64,000 nt of DNA from Burkholderia sp. D-99 (GCF_011605345.1 NZ_JAAOXM010000002.1:620001-684000); one strand, 5' to 3'. Positions 33,371 to 42,354 are shown, numbered from the stretch's first letter. Made by a program: numbers and translations. The notes: generated by a model from the letters alone, not told the origin.

Positions 33371-34030
33371 CTACACGAGCAGATCCTCGTAGAACGCGCC
33401 GAACGGCCGTGTCGGATGCGCGATCTGGATTTCGAGGATCCACAGCCCGGCCGCCGGCGCGGCATCGAAGTCGCCGAGATTGCCGGCCTTGTAGATCGCA
33501 TGCGGAAAATCGCTGACGCGGTGCCCCTTGATGTCGACGTTCAGCCGGAAGCCGTGCGCGTCGGCGCGTTGCGCGGCGAATTCGTACAGCGCGATGCCCG
33601 CGCAGCCGGTGGTGCGCCAGTGATGCTCGACTTCGTCGTAGATCACGCGCGCCGCGTGCGCACACGCATGCATGTCCGGATCGTCGCCGCACACGAACGT
33701 CGCACCCGCGTCGCCCTCATGCTTCGACCACACCGCGCCCAGGTCGATGAAGAAGATGTCGTCGTCGGCGAGCACCGGGTCTGCCACCGAGCGCTCCTTG
33801 AACGTGCGCAGCGTGTTTTCCCCGAAGCGGACCAGCACCGGATGCCAGATCCGGTCCATCCCGAGCGCCTGCAGCACGCTCAGCCCCAGCGCGTTGGCCT
33901 CCGATTCCCGCATGCCGGGCCGGATGCCGTCGGCGATCGCGTCGACGGCCTGCCATGTCATGGTTCTTGCGTGCTGCATCGCGTCGAGCGAAAAGGCTTC
34001 GCCGACGGCTTCGCGTTGCGTCGAGTTCAA
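33371..34030 (-). CDS. M24-family metallopeptidase-like protein
   Basis: A 219-residue protein of the pita-bread fold (methionine/Xaa-Pro aminopeptidase). The five metal ligands appear conserved: D96 (FIDLGAVW), D107 (HEGDAGATF), H170 (KGHRVSDFPH), E200 (WILEIQIAH) and E215 near the end. It is shorter than Xaa-Pro peptidases, with no N-terminal domain. I chose the TTG at 34028-34030 because GGGAG lies 7 nt upstream; a GTG at 34066 would add 12 residues. A ModE-like palindrome lies 52-75 bp upstream. The substrate is unknown. Confidence 0.8.
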   Translation of the reverse strand: MNSTQREAVGEAFSLDAMQHARTMTWQAVDAIADGIRPGMRESEANALGLSVLQALGMDRIWHPVLVRFGENTLRTFKERSVADPVLADDDIFFIDLGAVWSKHEGDAGATFVCGDDPDMHACAHAARVIYDEVEHHWRTTGCAGIALYEFAAQRADAHGFRLNVDIKGHRVSDFPHAIYKAGNLGDFDAAPAAGLWILEIQIAHPTRPFGAFYEDLLV

Positions 34031-34081
34031 GATGGGGCTCCCGTGAGGGTGAATGTGGGGCGACACGATCGACCGTCGCTT

Positions 34082-34105
34082 CGATATGCATGATCGAATA
34101 TATCG
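34082..34105. promoter_or_regulatory. ModE-like palindrome upstream of the M24 gene
   Basis: CGATATGCAT-gatc-GAATATATCG. The right half is identical to the perfect site at 23771 and the left keeps CGATAT. It sits in the promoter position of the M24 peptidase gene, 52 bp before the TTG. Confidence 0.5.
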
Positions 34106-34152
34106 CTTTCCGGGCCGACGCGTTGCCGGGTCATCGTGTCGCCCACAGCAAA

Positions 34153-34177
34153 ACGGGCACTCCGATGGAGTGCCCGT
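34153..34177 (-). terminator. Terminator of the porin gene
   Basis: A perfect 11-bp stem (ACGGGCACTCC / GGAGTGCCCGT) with a 3-nt loop lies 75 bp after the porin stop. On the porin strand it is followed by TTTTGC, a short T run typical of porin terminators in this group. Confidence 0.8.
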
Positions 34178-34251
34178 TGTCGCGCCGGCTCAGGTTCCGG
34201 ACGTCGCGACGGGTGCTGCCGGCTTCGACAACGCCCGCCTTCCTTCGTCGA

Positions 34252-35415
34252 TCAGAACTTGTGACGCAGGCCGATCCGCGTGACGAGCTGCGTGTTCGCG
34301 CCCGCGTTGCCGATGAACGACCCCGACGAGCCGATCTCTGCCTGTACCGGCACCGCGCGGCCGCCCATCGTGTTGCTGCCCGACGCCTTCTGGTAAGCCG
34401 CGCTCACATAGACGTCCGTGCGCTTCGACAGCGCATAGTCGACCGCGGCGTTGACCTGGTGCCATTTGCCGTCGAAGCGGCCGTCGAGCTTCGAGAACGT
34501 ATAGCCGAGCCCACCGCTCAGGGCCGGCGTGAACGCGTAGCGGCCGCCGATTTCGTAGTTGTTCAGCTTCGACGATTCGCCCGACAGCGGCACGAACTTC
34601 GTATGCGTCCAGTTCGCCCACACGAGGGCCGCCGAGATCGCATAGCGCGCGCCGACGCCGACCGTCTCGAGATCGCGCAGCCCCTGCGTGTTGATGTTCG
34701 CGATGCTCACGCCGAACGCGGGCGTCGCGCCGTTCGGGAAGCGGATGTTCGTGTACGCGGCACCGATGCCGAACGGCCCCTGCGCATAGTTCGCGCCGAA
34801 GCTGTACGCGCTCGACGAACCCTGCGAGCCGTTCGCGCCGGTCGTGGTCGGCGTACCTGCGAACTGCGTCGAGTTCGAGAAGCCGTACATCGCGCCGAAC
34901 GTGAGGCCCGCAAAGTTCGCGCTCTGGAACTTCACGGCGTTGTTGATGCGGCTCGACGTCAGCTGGTCGAGATCGTTGATGTGATACGCGTAGTTGCCGG
35001 CCGGCGTCTGGCTGCCCATCGTGTAGTTCGCGCCGATGTAGTCGGTCGAGAACGAGTACTGGCGGCCGAACGTCAGCGAGCCGATCCCGTTCTTCGACAG
35101 CCCGACGAACGCCTGCCGGCCGAACAGCGCACCGCCCTGGCCGATCGAGCCGTCACCGCTGCTGAAGCCGTTTTCCAGCACGAACAGCGCCTTCAGCCCG
35201 CCGCCGAGATCCTCGGTCCCGCGAATGCCCCAGCGGCTGCCCGAAGCAACGCCGTCACCGTACTTGACGAGCTTGCCGTGCCCGCCCGACGTCGCGACCT
35301 TGTTCGAATACGTGATACCCGCATCGATCAGCCCGTAGAGCGTGACGCTGCTTTGCGCGTGCGCGGCGGTGCCGAACATCCCGAGTGCGGCCGCGGCCAC
35401 GATGGTCTTTTTCAT
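34252..35415 (-). CDS. Trimeric outer-membrane porin, OmpC-like
   Basis: A 387-residue Gram-negative porin. A signal peptide ends at residue 20 (GTAAHA-QSS). The mature N-terminus SVTLYGLIDAGITYSNK, the SRWGIRGTEDLGGGLKALFVLENGF strand pair and the GRQAFVGLSKNGIGSLTFGRQY segment are characteristic of Burkholderia porins. Loop 3, the pore constriction, follows, and the chain ends in the Bam signal LRHKF. It makes a general diffusion channel. AAAGGAAGGGAAC precedes the ATG. A ModE-like palindrome lies 330 bp upstream, perhaps too far to act on this gene. Confidence 0.92.
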   Translation of the reverse strand: MKKTIVAAAALGMFGTAAHAQSSVTLYGLIDAGITYSNKVATSGGHGKLVKYGDGVASGSRWGIRGTEDLGGGLKALFVLENGFSSGDGSIGQGGALFGRQAFVGLSKNGIGSLTFGRQYSFSTDYIGANYTMGSQTPAGNYAYHINDLDQLTSSRINNAVKFQSANFAGLTFGAMYGFSNSTQFAGTPTTTGANGSQGSSSAYSFGANYAQGPFGIGAAYTNIRFPNGATPAFGVSIANINTQGLRDLETVGVGARYAISAALVWANWTHTKFVPLSGESSKLNNYEIGGRYAFTPALSGGLGYTFSKLDGRFDGKWHQVNAAVDYALSKRTDVYVSAAYQKASGSNTMGGRAVPVQAEIGSSGSFIGNAGANTQLVTRIGLRHKF

Positions 35416-36163
35416 GTTCCCTTCCTTTTGTTGTTGACGCGCGCGCCTGTGTCGCAGCGTGACGCGCGGCGTGTTGACGACGAACCGACTGATGAACGAG
35501 CGCAAGCCACAGGATCGCCGCACGCACGCCTGCCTCATGCGCGTGCACGATGTTCCGTTTCGATGCCTGTGTGGGCTTGCTGAAGCGGCATGCCGCGGGG
35601 CGGCCGCTCGTGTTGCAGCGCCGGCAAGCGTGCGCACCGATTGCGCATGCCGCGACGACGCGTTGCTCCGGCGATGCAGGTCAGAATCTCTTCCGGCTTT
35701 CGTGGAGCGGGTGGCGACGTGGCGCCTGACGACGCCACGACCTTCGATATATTTTTCGAAATATATCGAGTTGTCACGAAACGGTAAACATTTATTCGGG
35801 TTCCTGTCGTCTTTCATCCACATGCGGACGACGGTCGACTGGATCGAAGTCGCGACGTACGACGGCCGGCATCGCACCGATGCCGGCGACGGGCCATCGC
35901 CGAAATCCAGCATAATCGGGCGGTTGAACAGGCGTCGTAGCCGGCGTGCGAATCCCGCACACGTTTGCGTCGCCGTCCGGTTCACGGCTTGCCCGCGTTC
36001 CGCCGTTACGGAAGGAGCCAGTCTGTGCCGGTCTCGCGCGCGCTGGATTGTGCCGGGGCAAAAAATCGAAGCAAGCACAAACGCGATGCGGCGCACCTCA
36101 CGACGCCGCCGATCGCATCACGGACCACACCACGCCATCCCGCAGAAGACAGGACACCGACAC
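35416..36163. other. 748-bp gene-free region between porin and acetyltransferase
   Basis: No reading frame here has convincing support. It probably holds the porin promoter and leader, and that of the acetyltransferase. The notable element is the perfect palindrome at 35745. A GCCGGCATCG / CGATGCCGGC hairpin lies near 35866-35889. Confidence 0.5.
35745..35768. promoter_or_regulatory. Perfect ModE-like palindrome in the porin upstream region
   Basis: CGATATATTT-ttcg-AAATATATCG is a fully self-complementary 24-bp site with the same layout as 23771. It is 330 bp before the porin start and 396 bp before the acetyltransferase start, followed by AT-rich DNA that could be a promoter. The target gene is uncertain. 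Confidence 0.55.
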
Positions 36164-36754
36164 ATGGACCGAGCCGAACACATCAGCATCGAACAGACGA
36201 GCGGGCTTCCCGCCGACGAACTGGATCGATGCGACTTCTCGTTCGACATCGCGTGGGAATTGAACGCGCCGTATCAGGACTTGCTCGATCTGCGCGCGCT
36301 GCCGGCGCGCCGCAAGAATTACGGCTTCGATCCGGCCGGCTGGGCAGACGAGGCGACCGGCAAGACCGCGCTCTTTCGCGCGACGGCCGGCAGCCGGCTC
36401 GCCGGGTTCGTGGCGATCGGGCAGAGCTGGAACGGGATGGCCGAGATCGCGGAGCTGGCCGTCGATCGCCACAGCCGGCGGCAAGGCATCGGGCAGTTGC
36501 TGCTGGCGGCCGCCGAATCCTGGGCGCGCAGCCACGGGTTCGGCTTCATGCGGCTTGAAACGCAGTCGAACAATGTCGCCGCGTGCAGCACCTATGCCCG
36601 CTCGGGCTTCGTGCTGGGCGGGCACGATCGCCTGCTGTACGCGGACGACGAGAACGCCGGTGAAGTCGCGCTGTTCTGGTACAAGGACCTGCGCGACGGG
36701 CAGACCGCGCGGATCCGCACGGTCGACCCGGCATCGATGCGGCCGGTGCGCTGA
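36164..36754 (+). CDS. GNAT acetyltransferase, streptothricin-acetyltransferase-like
   Basis: A 196-residue N-acetyltransferase. The acetyl-CoA loop is RHSRRQGIGQLLLAAAESWA. The blocks QSWNGMAEIAELAV, GFMRLETQSNNVAACSTYARSGFVLGGHDRLLY and ALFWYKDL follow closely the pattern of streptothricin acetyltransferases (Sat/Nat). AGGACACC lies before the ATG. The family suggests acetylation of an amino group of an antibiotic or similar beta-lysine-like amine, though a chromosomal homologue may have another natural substrate. Confidence 0.82.
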   Translation: MDRAEHISIEQTSGLPADELDRCDFSFDIAWELNAPYQDLLDLRALPARRKNYGFDPAGWADEATGKTALFRATAGSRLAGFVAIGQSWNGMAEIAELAVDRHSRRQGIGQLLLAAAESWARSHGFGFMRLETQSNNVAACSTYARSGFVLGGHDRLLYADDENAGEVALFWYKDLRDGQTARIRTVDPASMRPVR

Positions 36755-36783
36755 CGCACCGCCGAGCGCGCGTCTTTGCCGCG

Positions 36784-37569
36784 TCAGGCCCGCGTCGCCA
36801 CGATGAACAGACGCGGGAACGGCAGCAGCACGGTGCCGTCGGCAAGCGCCGGATAACCGCCCGGGCCCGCGATCGCATCGCGATACCGCGCGAGAAACGC
36901 CGCGCGTTCGCCGTCGTCGAGCGCCGCGAGGAACGGCCGCAGCGCGCTACCCTTGAACCATTCGACGACCGCGTCGGCACCGCCGCGCAGCGGGTGGTAG
37001 TAGGTCGTGCGCCACACGTCCACGCGCGAGCACAGCGGCGACAGCAGCGCGTGGTAATAACGCGCATCGAACCGCTCGGTGCGTGCCGCGCCTTTCAGCT
37101 TGTCCGCCCACGGCCCGGCCGCGGCGACCTCGCGCATCAGCCGATGCGCGGGTTCGTCGAGGTTGTCGGGCATCTGCACCGCCAGATGGCCGCCCGGCGC
37201 GAGCCTGCCGACGAGCGCCGGAAACAGCGTGGCGTGCGCGGGCACCCATTGCAGCACCGCGTTCGCGAGGATCAGGTCGTAGCCGCCGGGATCGGCCCAT
37301 GTGGAAATATCCACGACATCGAAACGCTGGTCCGGCAGGCGCTTGCGCGCGGCGTCGATCATGTCCGCCGATGCATCGATCCCGTGGACCGTTGCGTCCG
37401 GCGCACGCGCGATCAGCGCCTCCGTGGAATTGCCGGGCCCGCAGCCGATGTCGATCGCGGTATGGATCGGCGTGTTCGGCACCGCGGCCAGCAGATCGCG
37501 GATCGGGCGCGTGCGTTCGTCCTCGAATTGCACGTACTGGGCGGCGTATCGATCGAGTGGGGTCGTCAT
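36784..37569 (-). CDS. tam: Trans-aconitate 2-methyltransferase
   Basis: A 261-residue class I SAM-dependent methyltransferase. Motif I is AIDIGCGPGNSTEALIAR, followed by GIDASADMIDAARKRLP and DLILANAVLQWVPAH. The MPDNLDEPAHRLMREVA segment and the C-terminal FPRLFIVATR match Tam, which methylates trans-aconitate to relieve inhibition of aconitase. It converges on the acetyltransferase and is divergent from the LysR gene at 37708. Confidence 0.88.
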   Translation of the reverse strand: MTTPLDRYAAQYVQFEDERTRPIRDLLAAVPNTPIHTAIDIGCGPGNSTEALIARAPDATVHGIDASADMIDAARKRLPDQRFDVVDISTWADPGGYDLILANAVLQWVPAHATLFPALVGRLAPGGHLAVQMPDNLDEPAHRLMREVAAAGPWADKLKGAARTERFDARYYHALLSPLCSRVDVWRTTYYHPLRGGADAVVEWFKGSALRPFLAALDDGERAAFLARYRDAIAGPGGYPALADGTVLLPFPRLFIVATRA

Positions 37570-37707
37570 GTCGTTCCTCCTGGTCGGCGTGGACGGCCGT
37601 GCAGCTGCCTGCGTGCACGATGCGGGGGGCCGTCGATGCGAAGCATTCTGCGATCGTCACGAAGTTCAGTAAAATGAATTTAATATCGTGATTGATTCAA
37701 AAATCTG

Positions 37708-38604
37708 ATGAAGATCGATACGCTCGGTGTCCAGGCTTTCGTCGCGATCGCCGACGGCGGCAGCTTCCGGCAGGCAGCCGATACGCTGCACGTCACGCAG
37801 ACGGCCATCACGCAGCGGCTGCGCAAGCTCGAAACCTTTCTCGGCGTCGCGCTCGTCGAGCGCACCACGCGCCGCACCACACTCACCGAAATCGGCCGGC
37901 GCTTCCTGCCGCAAGCGCGCCGGCTGCTGAACGAGCTGTCCGACGCGCTCACCGAAATTCGCGAGACCGGCCTGAGCCAGCGCGGCGACGTCACGATCGC
38001 GTGCGTGCCGACGGTCGGCGTGCAATACCTGCCCCGCATCCTGCGCGCATTCTCCGCGCACCGGCCGCATGATCGCGTGAAGATCCTCGATCACGCGTCG
38101 GCGTCGGTGCTGCAGGCCGTGCTGCATCGCGAGGCCGAGTTCGGCATCGGCATCGCCGGCGACCAGCATCCCGAACTGGTCAACGTCCCGCTGACGAGCG
38201 ATCCGTACGTGCTGGTGTGCCGCGACGATCATCCGCTTGCGAAGCGGCGGCGCATTCGCTGGGCCGCACTGCAGCCGCATCCGCTGATCTTCGCCGGCGA
38301 AGTGAGCGGCAATCGCGGGCTGCTCGACGGCGCGCTGAAAACGAGCGGCGTGTCGCTGCATTCGTTCTACGAAGTGCAGCGCAGCTCGACGGCGCTCGGG
38401 CTCGTCGCGGAGGGGCTCGGCGCGGCCGTGGTGCCGAAGCTCGCGATCCAGAAGAACGCGTATCCGATGATCCGCACGATCGAGCTCGTCGAGCCGGCGG
38501 TGTCGCGCACGCTCGTGCTCGTCACGCGCAGGAACGCGCAACTGTCGCCGGCCGCCCGTGCGCTGTACGACATGATCGTCGAACAGGCGACACTTGCCCG
38601 ATAG
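37708..38604 (+). CDS. LysR-family transcriptional regulator
   Basis: A 298-residue LysR protein. The helix-turn-helix is at residues 3-62 (DTLGVQAFVAIADGGSFRQAADTLHVTQTAITQRLRKLETFLG). The effector domain shows the usual DVTIACVPTVGVQYLP opening. It lies between tam (divergent) and the cystathionine-synthase-family gene 140 bp downstream. Either could be the target; the gap upstream contains AT-rich sequence suited to a LysR box. Confidence 0.9.
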   Translation: MKIDTLGVQAFVAIADGGSFRQAADTLHVTQTAITQRLRKLETFLGVALVERTTRRTTLTEIGRRFLPQARRLLNELSDALTEIRETGLSQRGDVTIACVPTVGVQYLPRILRAFSAHRPHDRVKILDHASASVLQAVLHREAEFGIGIAGDQHPELVNVPLTSDPYVLVCRDDHPLAKRRRIRWAALQPHPLIFAGEVSGNRGLLDGALKTSGVSLHSFYEVQRSSTALGLVAEGLGAAVVPKLAIQKNAYPMIRTIELVEPAVSRTLVLVTRRNAQLSPAARALYDMIVEQATLAR

Positions 38605-38744
38605 TGTCAGTAGCGTGTCACGAAAGCCGTGCCTTCCGGTAGTATCGCCACACGCGGTCGCGACGGCCGGTGCCTACCCGGCGCCGCACCCGTCACGCCA
38701 CCGCTGCAACGGCTGTTCCTCACCACCCCAGCACGGAGCACTGC

Positions 38745-40028
38745 ATGGCCTATCGCACCTACCACAAGCGCAAGATTGCAGACCGGGAACTCCATCCCGA
38801 AACCCAGATGATGTCGTACGGCTACGATCCGTTCCTGTCGGAAGGATCGGTGAAGCCGCCCGTGTTCCTCACGTCGACGTTCGCGTTCCGCACGGCCGAG
38901 GACGGCGCCGAATTCTTCGACGTCGTGGCCGGACGCAAGCCTGCGCCCGAAGGCGAAGGCGCGGGCCTCGTCTACAGCCGTTTCAATCACCCGAACCTGG
39001 AGATCGTCGAGGATCGCCTCGCGCTGCTCGACGATTCCGAAGCCGCCGTCGTGACGTCGAGCGGCATGTCCGCGATCGCGGCGATCTTGCTGACGTTCCT
39101 GCGGCCGGGCGACTGCGTCGTCCAGTCCGTGCCGCTGTATGGCGGCACCGAAACGCTGATCTCGAAGTTCCTGCCCGAGTGGGGCATTCGCTCCGAAGCC
39201 ATCGCCGACGGGCTGTCCACCGTTGCGATCCGCGCCGCGCTCGAAGCGGCCGCGCAAAAGGGCAACGTGCGGATGTGCTACATCGAGACGCCCGCCAACC
39301 CGACCAACGCGCTGTTCGACCTCGACGGGCTGCGCAGCGAGATCGATGCGTTCGAGGCACGCCACGGCTATCGCCCGCTGTCGGTCTGCGACAACACGCT
39401 GCTCGGGCCGCTGTATCAGAAACCGTCGCGGCAAGGCATCGACCTGAGCGTGTACTCGCTGACGAAATACATCGGCGGACATAGCGACCTCGTCGCCGGC
39501 GGCGTCACGGGCGCCCGCGACCTGATCACGAAGATCCGCTCGATCCGCAGCTCGCTCGGCTCGCAGCTCGACCCGCATTCGTCGTGGATGATCACGCGCT
39601 CGATGGAAACGCTCGTGCTGCGCATGCAGCAGGCCGCGCGCAGCGGCAGCGACGTCGCCCGCTGGCTCGCCGGCAATCCGCATCGGCCGGTGCGCGTGCT
39701 GCACCCCGAACTCATCGACGATCCCGTCTACCAGGCCGTCTACCAGCGCCAGTGCAGCGGGCCCGGCTCGACGTTCGCGTTCATCCTCGACGGCGGCCGC
39801 GAGCAGGCGTTCAGGTTCATCAACCACCTGACGCTCTTCAAGTCCGCGGTCAGTCTCGGCGGCACGGAGTCGCTGATCTGCCATCCGGCGTCGACGACGC
39901 ATTCGGGCGTGCCGGCCGATGCGCGCGCGGCGGCCGGTGTGTCGGAAGGGTTGATTCGCGTGTCGGTCGGGCTCGAACATCCGGACGACCTGATCGCCGA
40001 CCTGTCGTACGCGCTGGAGCATTGCTGA
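38745..40028 (+). CDS. PLP-dependent cystathionine gamma-synthase-family enzyme
   Basis: A 427-residue enzyme of the Cys/Met metabolism fold. The pyridoxal phosphate lysine is K241 in VYSLTKYIGGHSDLVAGG; other family marks are YSRFNHPNLEIVEDRLA, SSGMSAI, ETPANPTN and CDNTLLGP. It has an N-terminal extension of about 30 residues. Reaction options are gamma-replacement (cystathionine or homocysteine synthesis) or gamma-elimination of methionine, and sequence alone does not choose. ACGGAGC precedes the ATG. Control by the upstream LysR is likely. Confidence 0.87.
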   Translation: MAYRTYHKRKIADRELHPETQMMSYGYDPFLSEGSVKPPVFLTSTFAFRTAEDGAEFFDVVAGRKPAPEGEGAGLVYSRFNHPNLEIVEDRLALLDDSEAAVVTSSGMSAIAAILLTFLRPGDCVVQSVPLYGGTETLISKFLPEWGIRSEAIADGLSTVAIRAALEAAAQKGNVRMCYIETPANPTNALFDLDGLRSEIDAFEARHGYRPLSVCDNTLLGPLYQKPSRQGIDLSVYSLTKYIGGHSDLVAGGVTGARDLITKIRSIRSSLGSQLDPHSSWMITRSMETLVLRMQQAARSGSDVARWLAGNPHRPVRVLHPELIDDPVYQAVYQRQCSGPGSTFAFILDGGREQAFRFINHLTLFKSAVSLGGTESLICHPASTTHSGVPADARAAAGVSEGLIRVSVGLEHPDDLIADLSYALEHC

Positions 40029-40165
40029 CGCGGGGGGCGTGCGCCCCGTGCCGTTCGCACGGGGGTAGTTCCCACCGCGGCGCGGAGCGGGCATTCAGTG
40101 ACACCGCCCGCGCCCGGATGCCGGCGTTTGAGCCACGTAAACGTGCTCGCACAAGGATCAACAAC

Positions 40166-40741
40166 ATGAGCACCGTACGGCATCCGTACCGGATCACCGA
40201 TCTGCAAGGCGCGCCGATCGCGACCATGACGATCGTGCAGGAAATCGAAAAGCTGGACGAGTTGCCCGATCGCTACTGCTCGGGTCGCGTGTCCGTCGAA
40301 CTCGAATACCCGGGATCGCGATTTGGATCGACCACTCGGGTGAAGATATTCCCGTTCGAAGGACGATGGTTTCCGCTGGACGAATCGTCGTTCAAGATGC
40401 ACATCGGCGACTTCATCCTGCCGCCGGAATTGTGCTGCCGGGGCATCGGCACGCTGTGCTGGTCGGAGATCCATCAAACGCTTCCCCTTCCGCCGGGCTT
40501 CTCGCTCCTGCTTACCGGCAGGCTCAGCGACAAGGATGCAACGATGACCGGCACGATCCTCGGAAAGCAGCAAACGATCGACAACCTCGAACGCCGGAAC
40601 GGATTCTGGCGCCGCATGCTGGATCCGGCCAGCCTGACGTTCGAGTCCGACGAGAACGGCGAAGGATTTTTCAAAGGCCGGTTCGTGGATCCGGCCACTC
40701 ACGCCAGCTATGCGCCCAAGGCGATCGCCAAGAGAATCTGA
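40166..40741 (+). CDS. Uncharacterised 191-aa protein
   Basis: I do not recognise it. The protein is soluble, without signal or membrane segments, and rich in aromatic and beta-forming residues. The segment SRFGSTTRVKIFPFEGRWFPLDESSFKMHIGDFILPPELCCRG includes an adjacent Cys pair. AAGGATCAACAAC lies before the ATG. The local GC content is a little lower than in its neighbours. It stands 137 bp after the PLP enzyme and converges on the acetyltransferase at 40770. Confidence 0.65.
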   Translation: MSTVRHPYRITDLQGAPIATMTIVQEIEKLDELPDRYCSGRVSVELEYPGSRFGSTTRVKIFPFEGRWFPLDESSFKMHIGDFILPPELCCRGIGTLCWSEIHQTLPLPPGFSLLLTGRLSDKDATMTGTILGKQQTIDNLERRNGFWRRMLDPASLTFESDENGEGFFKGRFVDPATHASYAPKAIAKRI

Positions 40742-40769
40742 CCGCGCGACGCGAGCCGGCTGAACCGGT

Positions 40770-41204
40770 TCAAAGCACCTTCACCATGAACACGCGCGAC
40801 GTCCCTTCCGGTTCGCACGGCACTTCGCCGAACGCTTCGTAACCCTGCTTCCGGTAGAAATCCGGCGCCTGGAACGAGATCGTGTAGAGCACCGCACGCG
40901 CACATCCGCGTCGTTTCGCTTCCGCTTCGGCCTCGCGCAGCAGCCGGCTGCCGAATCCGCCGCCGCGCAGCGATTCCGGCAGGTAGAACAGATCGATGAA
41001 GAAGAGACCGAGCGACGTGCGCCCCGTCAGGCCGCCCACGATCTCGCCGGTCGCGGGATCGGTGACGTACACGTCGAGCGTGGCCGCGTCGGCGCGCCCC
41101 GTCATCGCGTGATTGAATTCGCCGAGCTTGCGGCTGATGAAGTCGCGTGCGGCAGGCTGCTCGGTGTCGGTCAGTCGAAGGGTTACGTCGGGAAGGGCTG
41201 TCAT
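40770..41204 (-). CDS. GNAT-family N-acetyltransferase
   Basis: A 144-residue single-domain acetyltransferase. The core strands and acetyl-CoA loop are visible: IVGGLTGRTSLGLFFIDLFYLPESLRGGGFGSRLLREAEAEAKRRGCARAVLYTISFQAPDFYRKQGYEAFGEV. The basic LRGGGFGSRLL corresponds to the Q/RxxGxG/A motif. The start is the ATG at 41202-41204; its ribosome-binding site is weak. Substrate unknown. Confidence 0.85.
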   Translation of the reverse strand: MTALPDVTLRLTDTEQPAARDFISRKLGEFNHAMTGRADAATLDVYVTDPATGEIVGGLTGRTSLGLFFIDLFYLPESLRGGGFGSRLLREAEAEAKRRGCARAVLYTISFQAPDFYRKQGYEAFGEVPCEPEGTSRVFMVKVL

Positions 41205-41299
41205 CGGGAGAATGTGCGCGTGAAAGGGCTGTCGGGTGTGCCGCACCGTCAGCGGGCATCGCACGACCAGCGCGCGCCGCCCGCTGCGTGACGACCGCG

Positions 41300-42169
41300 C
41301 TACTCGCGCGCGATATCGCGTGCCATGTGGAATTCCCACGCGTTGTTCGGCCACATCGGGAACCCGAACCCCGGCGCCGAAGGCACCGTCGCGAATCGCG
41401 ACGGCTGTGCCGCCTTGCACGTGGCATCGTCGCCGTAGCCGACCAGCTCGGTCACGAGCGAGCCCGCGTTCTTCAGCGACGCATCGGGCGAACCATCGGT
41501 CATCGAAGGCTCGAACCCGCTCTGCACATTCGCGCGCAGCACGACCCGCCCGATCGACGGCGCATACCACGATACTTCCCTGCTGTAGCCCGACACCGTG
41601 CACTCCGGCGCGTCGCAATGCATGCCCATTTCACGCAGCGTCGCATCGGTCGTGCCGGGATCGCTCTTGGTCCACGACGTGGTGCGCACGATCACGAACG
41701 TGTCGTACGTGCCCGCGCCAACCTGCCGCTTCTCCGTACCGATCACCTCGCTCGACGCAACGGCCTGGTAGCGGTAATGCCATGCCCATCCGCGGCCGAT
41801 ACTCGAGGTCACGGTTTCGTCGAAGCGGTCCTCCCACTGCTTGCCCGGCTTCAACGGAAACACGAGCAGCCTGCGCTGGCCGTGTCGCGCCGGGTTTGGC
41901 GTCGTATAGGTCGAGATGTCCTCGTCGATCTTCACCGGTGCGGCGGCCGGCCCGGCGTCGTAGCTCGCGACGCCGTCATGCACGGCCTTGAGCGTCATCG
42001 GCGTCACGTGGCCCTCGCCGACGCTGTAGCACCACGTCGTGCCGACGGCCGGCAGGGTCCGGGTGTCGGCGGCCGGCGCGGCGGCCGCCCATGGTCCGTG
42101 GCTCATCGCGACCGCGGCGGCGGCAGCGCCGATCAGCGGCGCCATTCTTCTTGACGGGTGGCAGGACAT
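41300..42169 (-). CDS. Exported hypothetical protein, about 289 aa
   Basis: I do not recognise the family. It has a signal-like N-terminus with RR followed by an Ala-rich hydrophobic stretch (MAPLIGAAAAAVAMSHGPWAAAA). The mature part is beta-rich with four Cys residues, among them the pair in HCDAPEC. The start is uncertain: ATGs at 42202, 42169 and 42145 are in frame and none has a strong ribosome-binding site. A periplasmic location is inferred. It is not clearly coupled to the potGHI genes upstream. Confidence 0.65.
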   Translation of the reverse strand: MSCHPSRRMAPLIGAAAAAVAMSHGPWAAAAPAADTRTLPAVGTTWCYSVGEGHVTPMTLKAVHDGVASYDAGPAAAPVKIDEDISTYTTPNPARHGQRRLLVFPLKPGKQWEDRFDETVTSSIGRGWAWHYRYQAVASSEVIGTEKRQVGAGTYDTFVIVRTTSWTKSDPGTTDATLREMGMHCDAPECTVSGYSREVSWYAPSIGRVVLRANVQSGFEPSMTDGSPDASLKNAGSLVTELVGYGDDATCKAAQPSRFATVPSAPGFGFPMWPNNAWEFHMARDIARE

Positions 42170-42271
42170 GGCAGGAACGTGTGTCGTGGAATTGTCCGAC
42201 ATGATGCCAGCAAAGCACGCGGCACACGACCACCCCGCCACCCGCCTCGCCAGCAAGCGGCCAATGCAAAC

Positions 42272-42294
42272 GGCGGGCCCGTTACGGGCCCGCC
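42272..42294 (-). terminator. Hairpin terminator after potI
   Basis: A perfect 10-bp GC stem (GGCGGGCCCG / CGGGCCCGCC) with a 3-nt loop lies 61 bp after the potI stop, followed on that strand by GTTTG. It probably ends the potGHI transcript. Confidence 0.65.
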
Positions 42295-42310
42295 GTCGCT
42301 TTCGTCACGC

Positions 42311-42342
42311 GATCACGCCATCACGCCATCACGCCATCACGC
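42311..42342. repeat. Short 8-bp tandem repeat next to potI
   Basis: Four units of CATCACGC (the first is GATCACGC) lie between the terminator stem and the potI stop. A short microsatellite of this type could vary in number without affecting a gene. Confidence 0.8.
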
Positions 42343-42354
42343 CTGCGCTCACGC

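Noticed and set aside
35590-36061. Small frames in the porin/acetyltransferase gap
   Set aside because: No ribosome-binding site, conserved composition or domain; overlapping frames on both strands are equally open.
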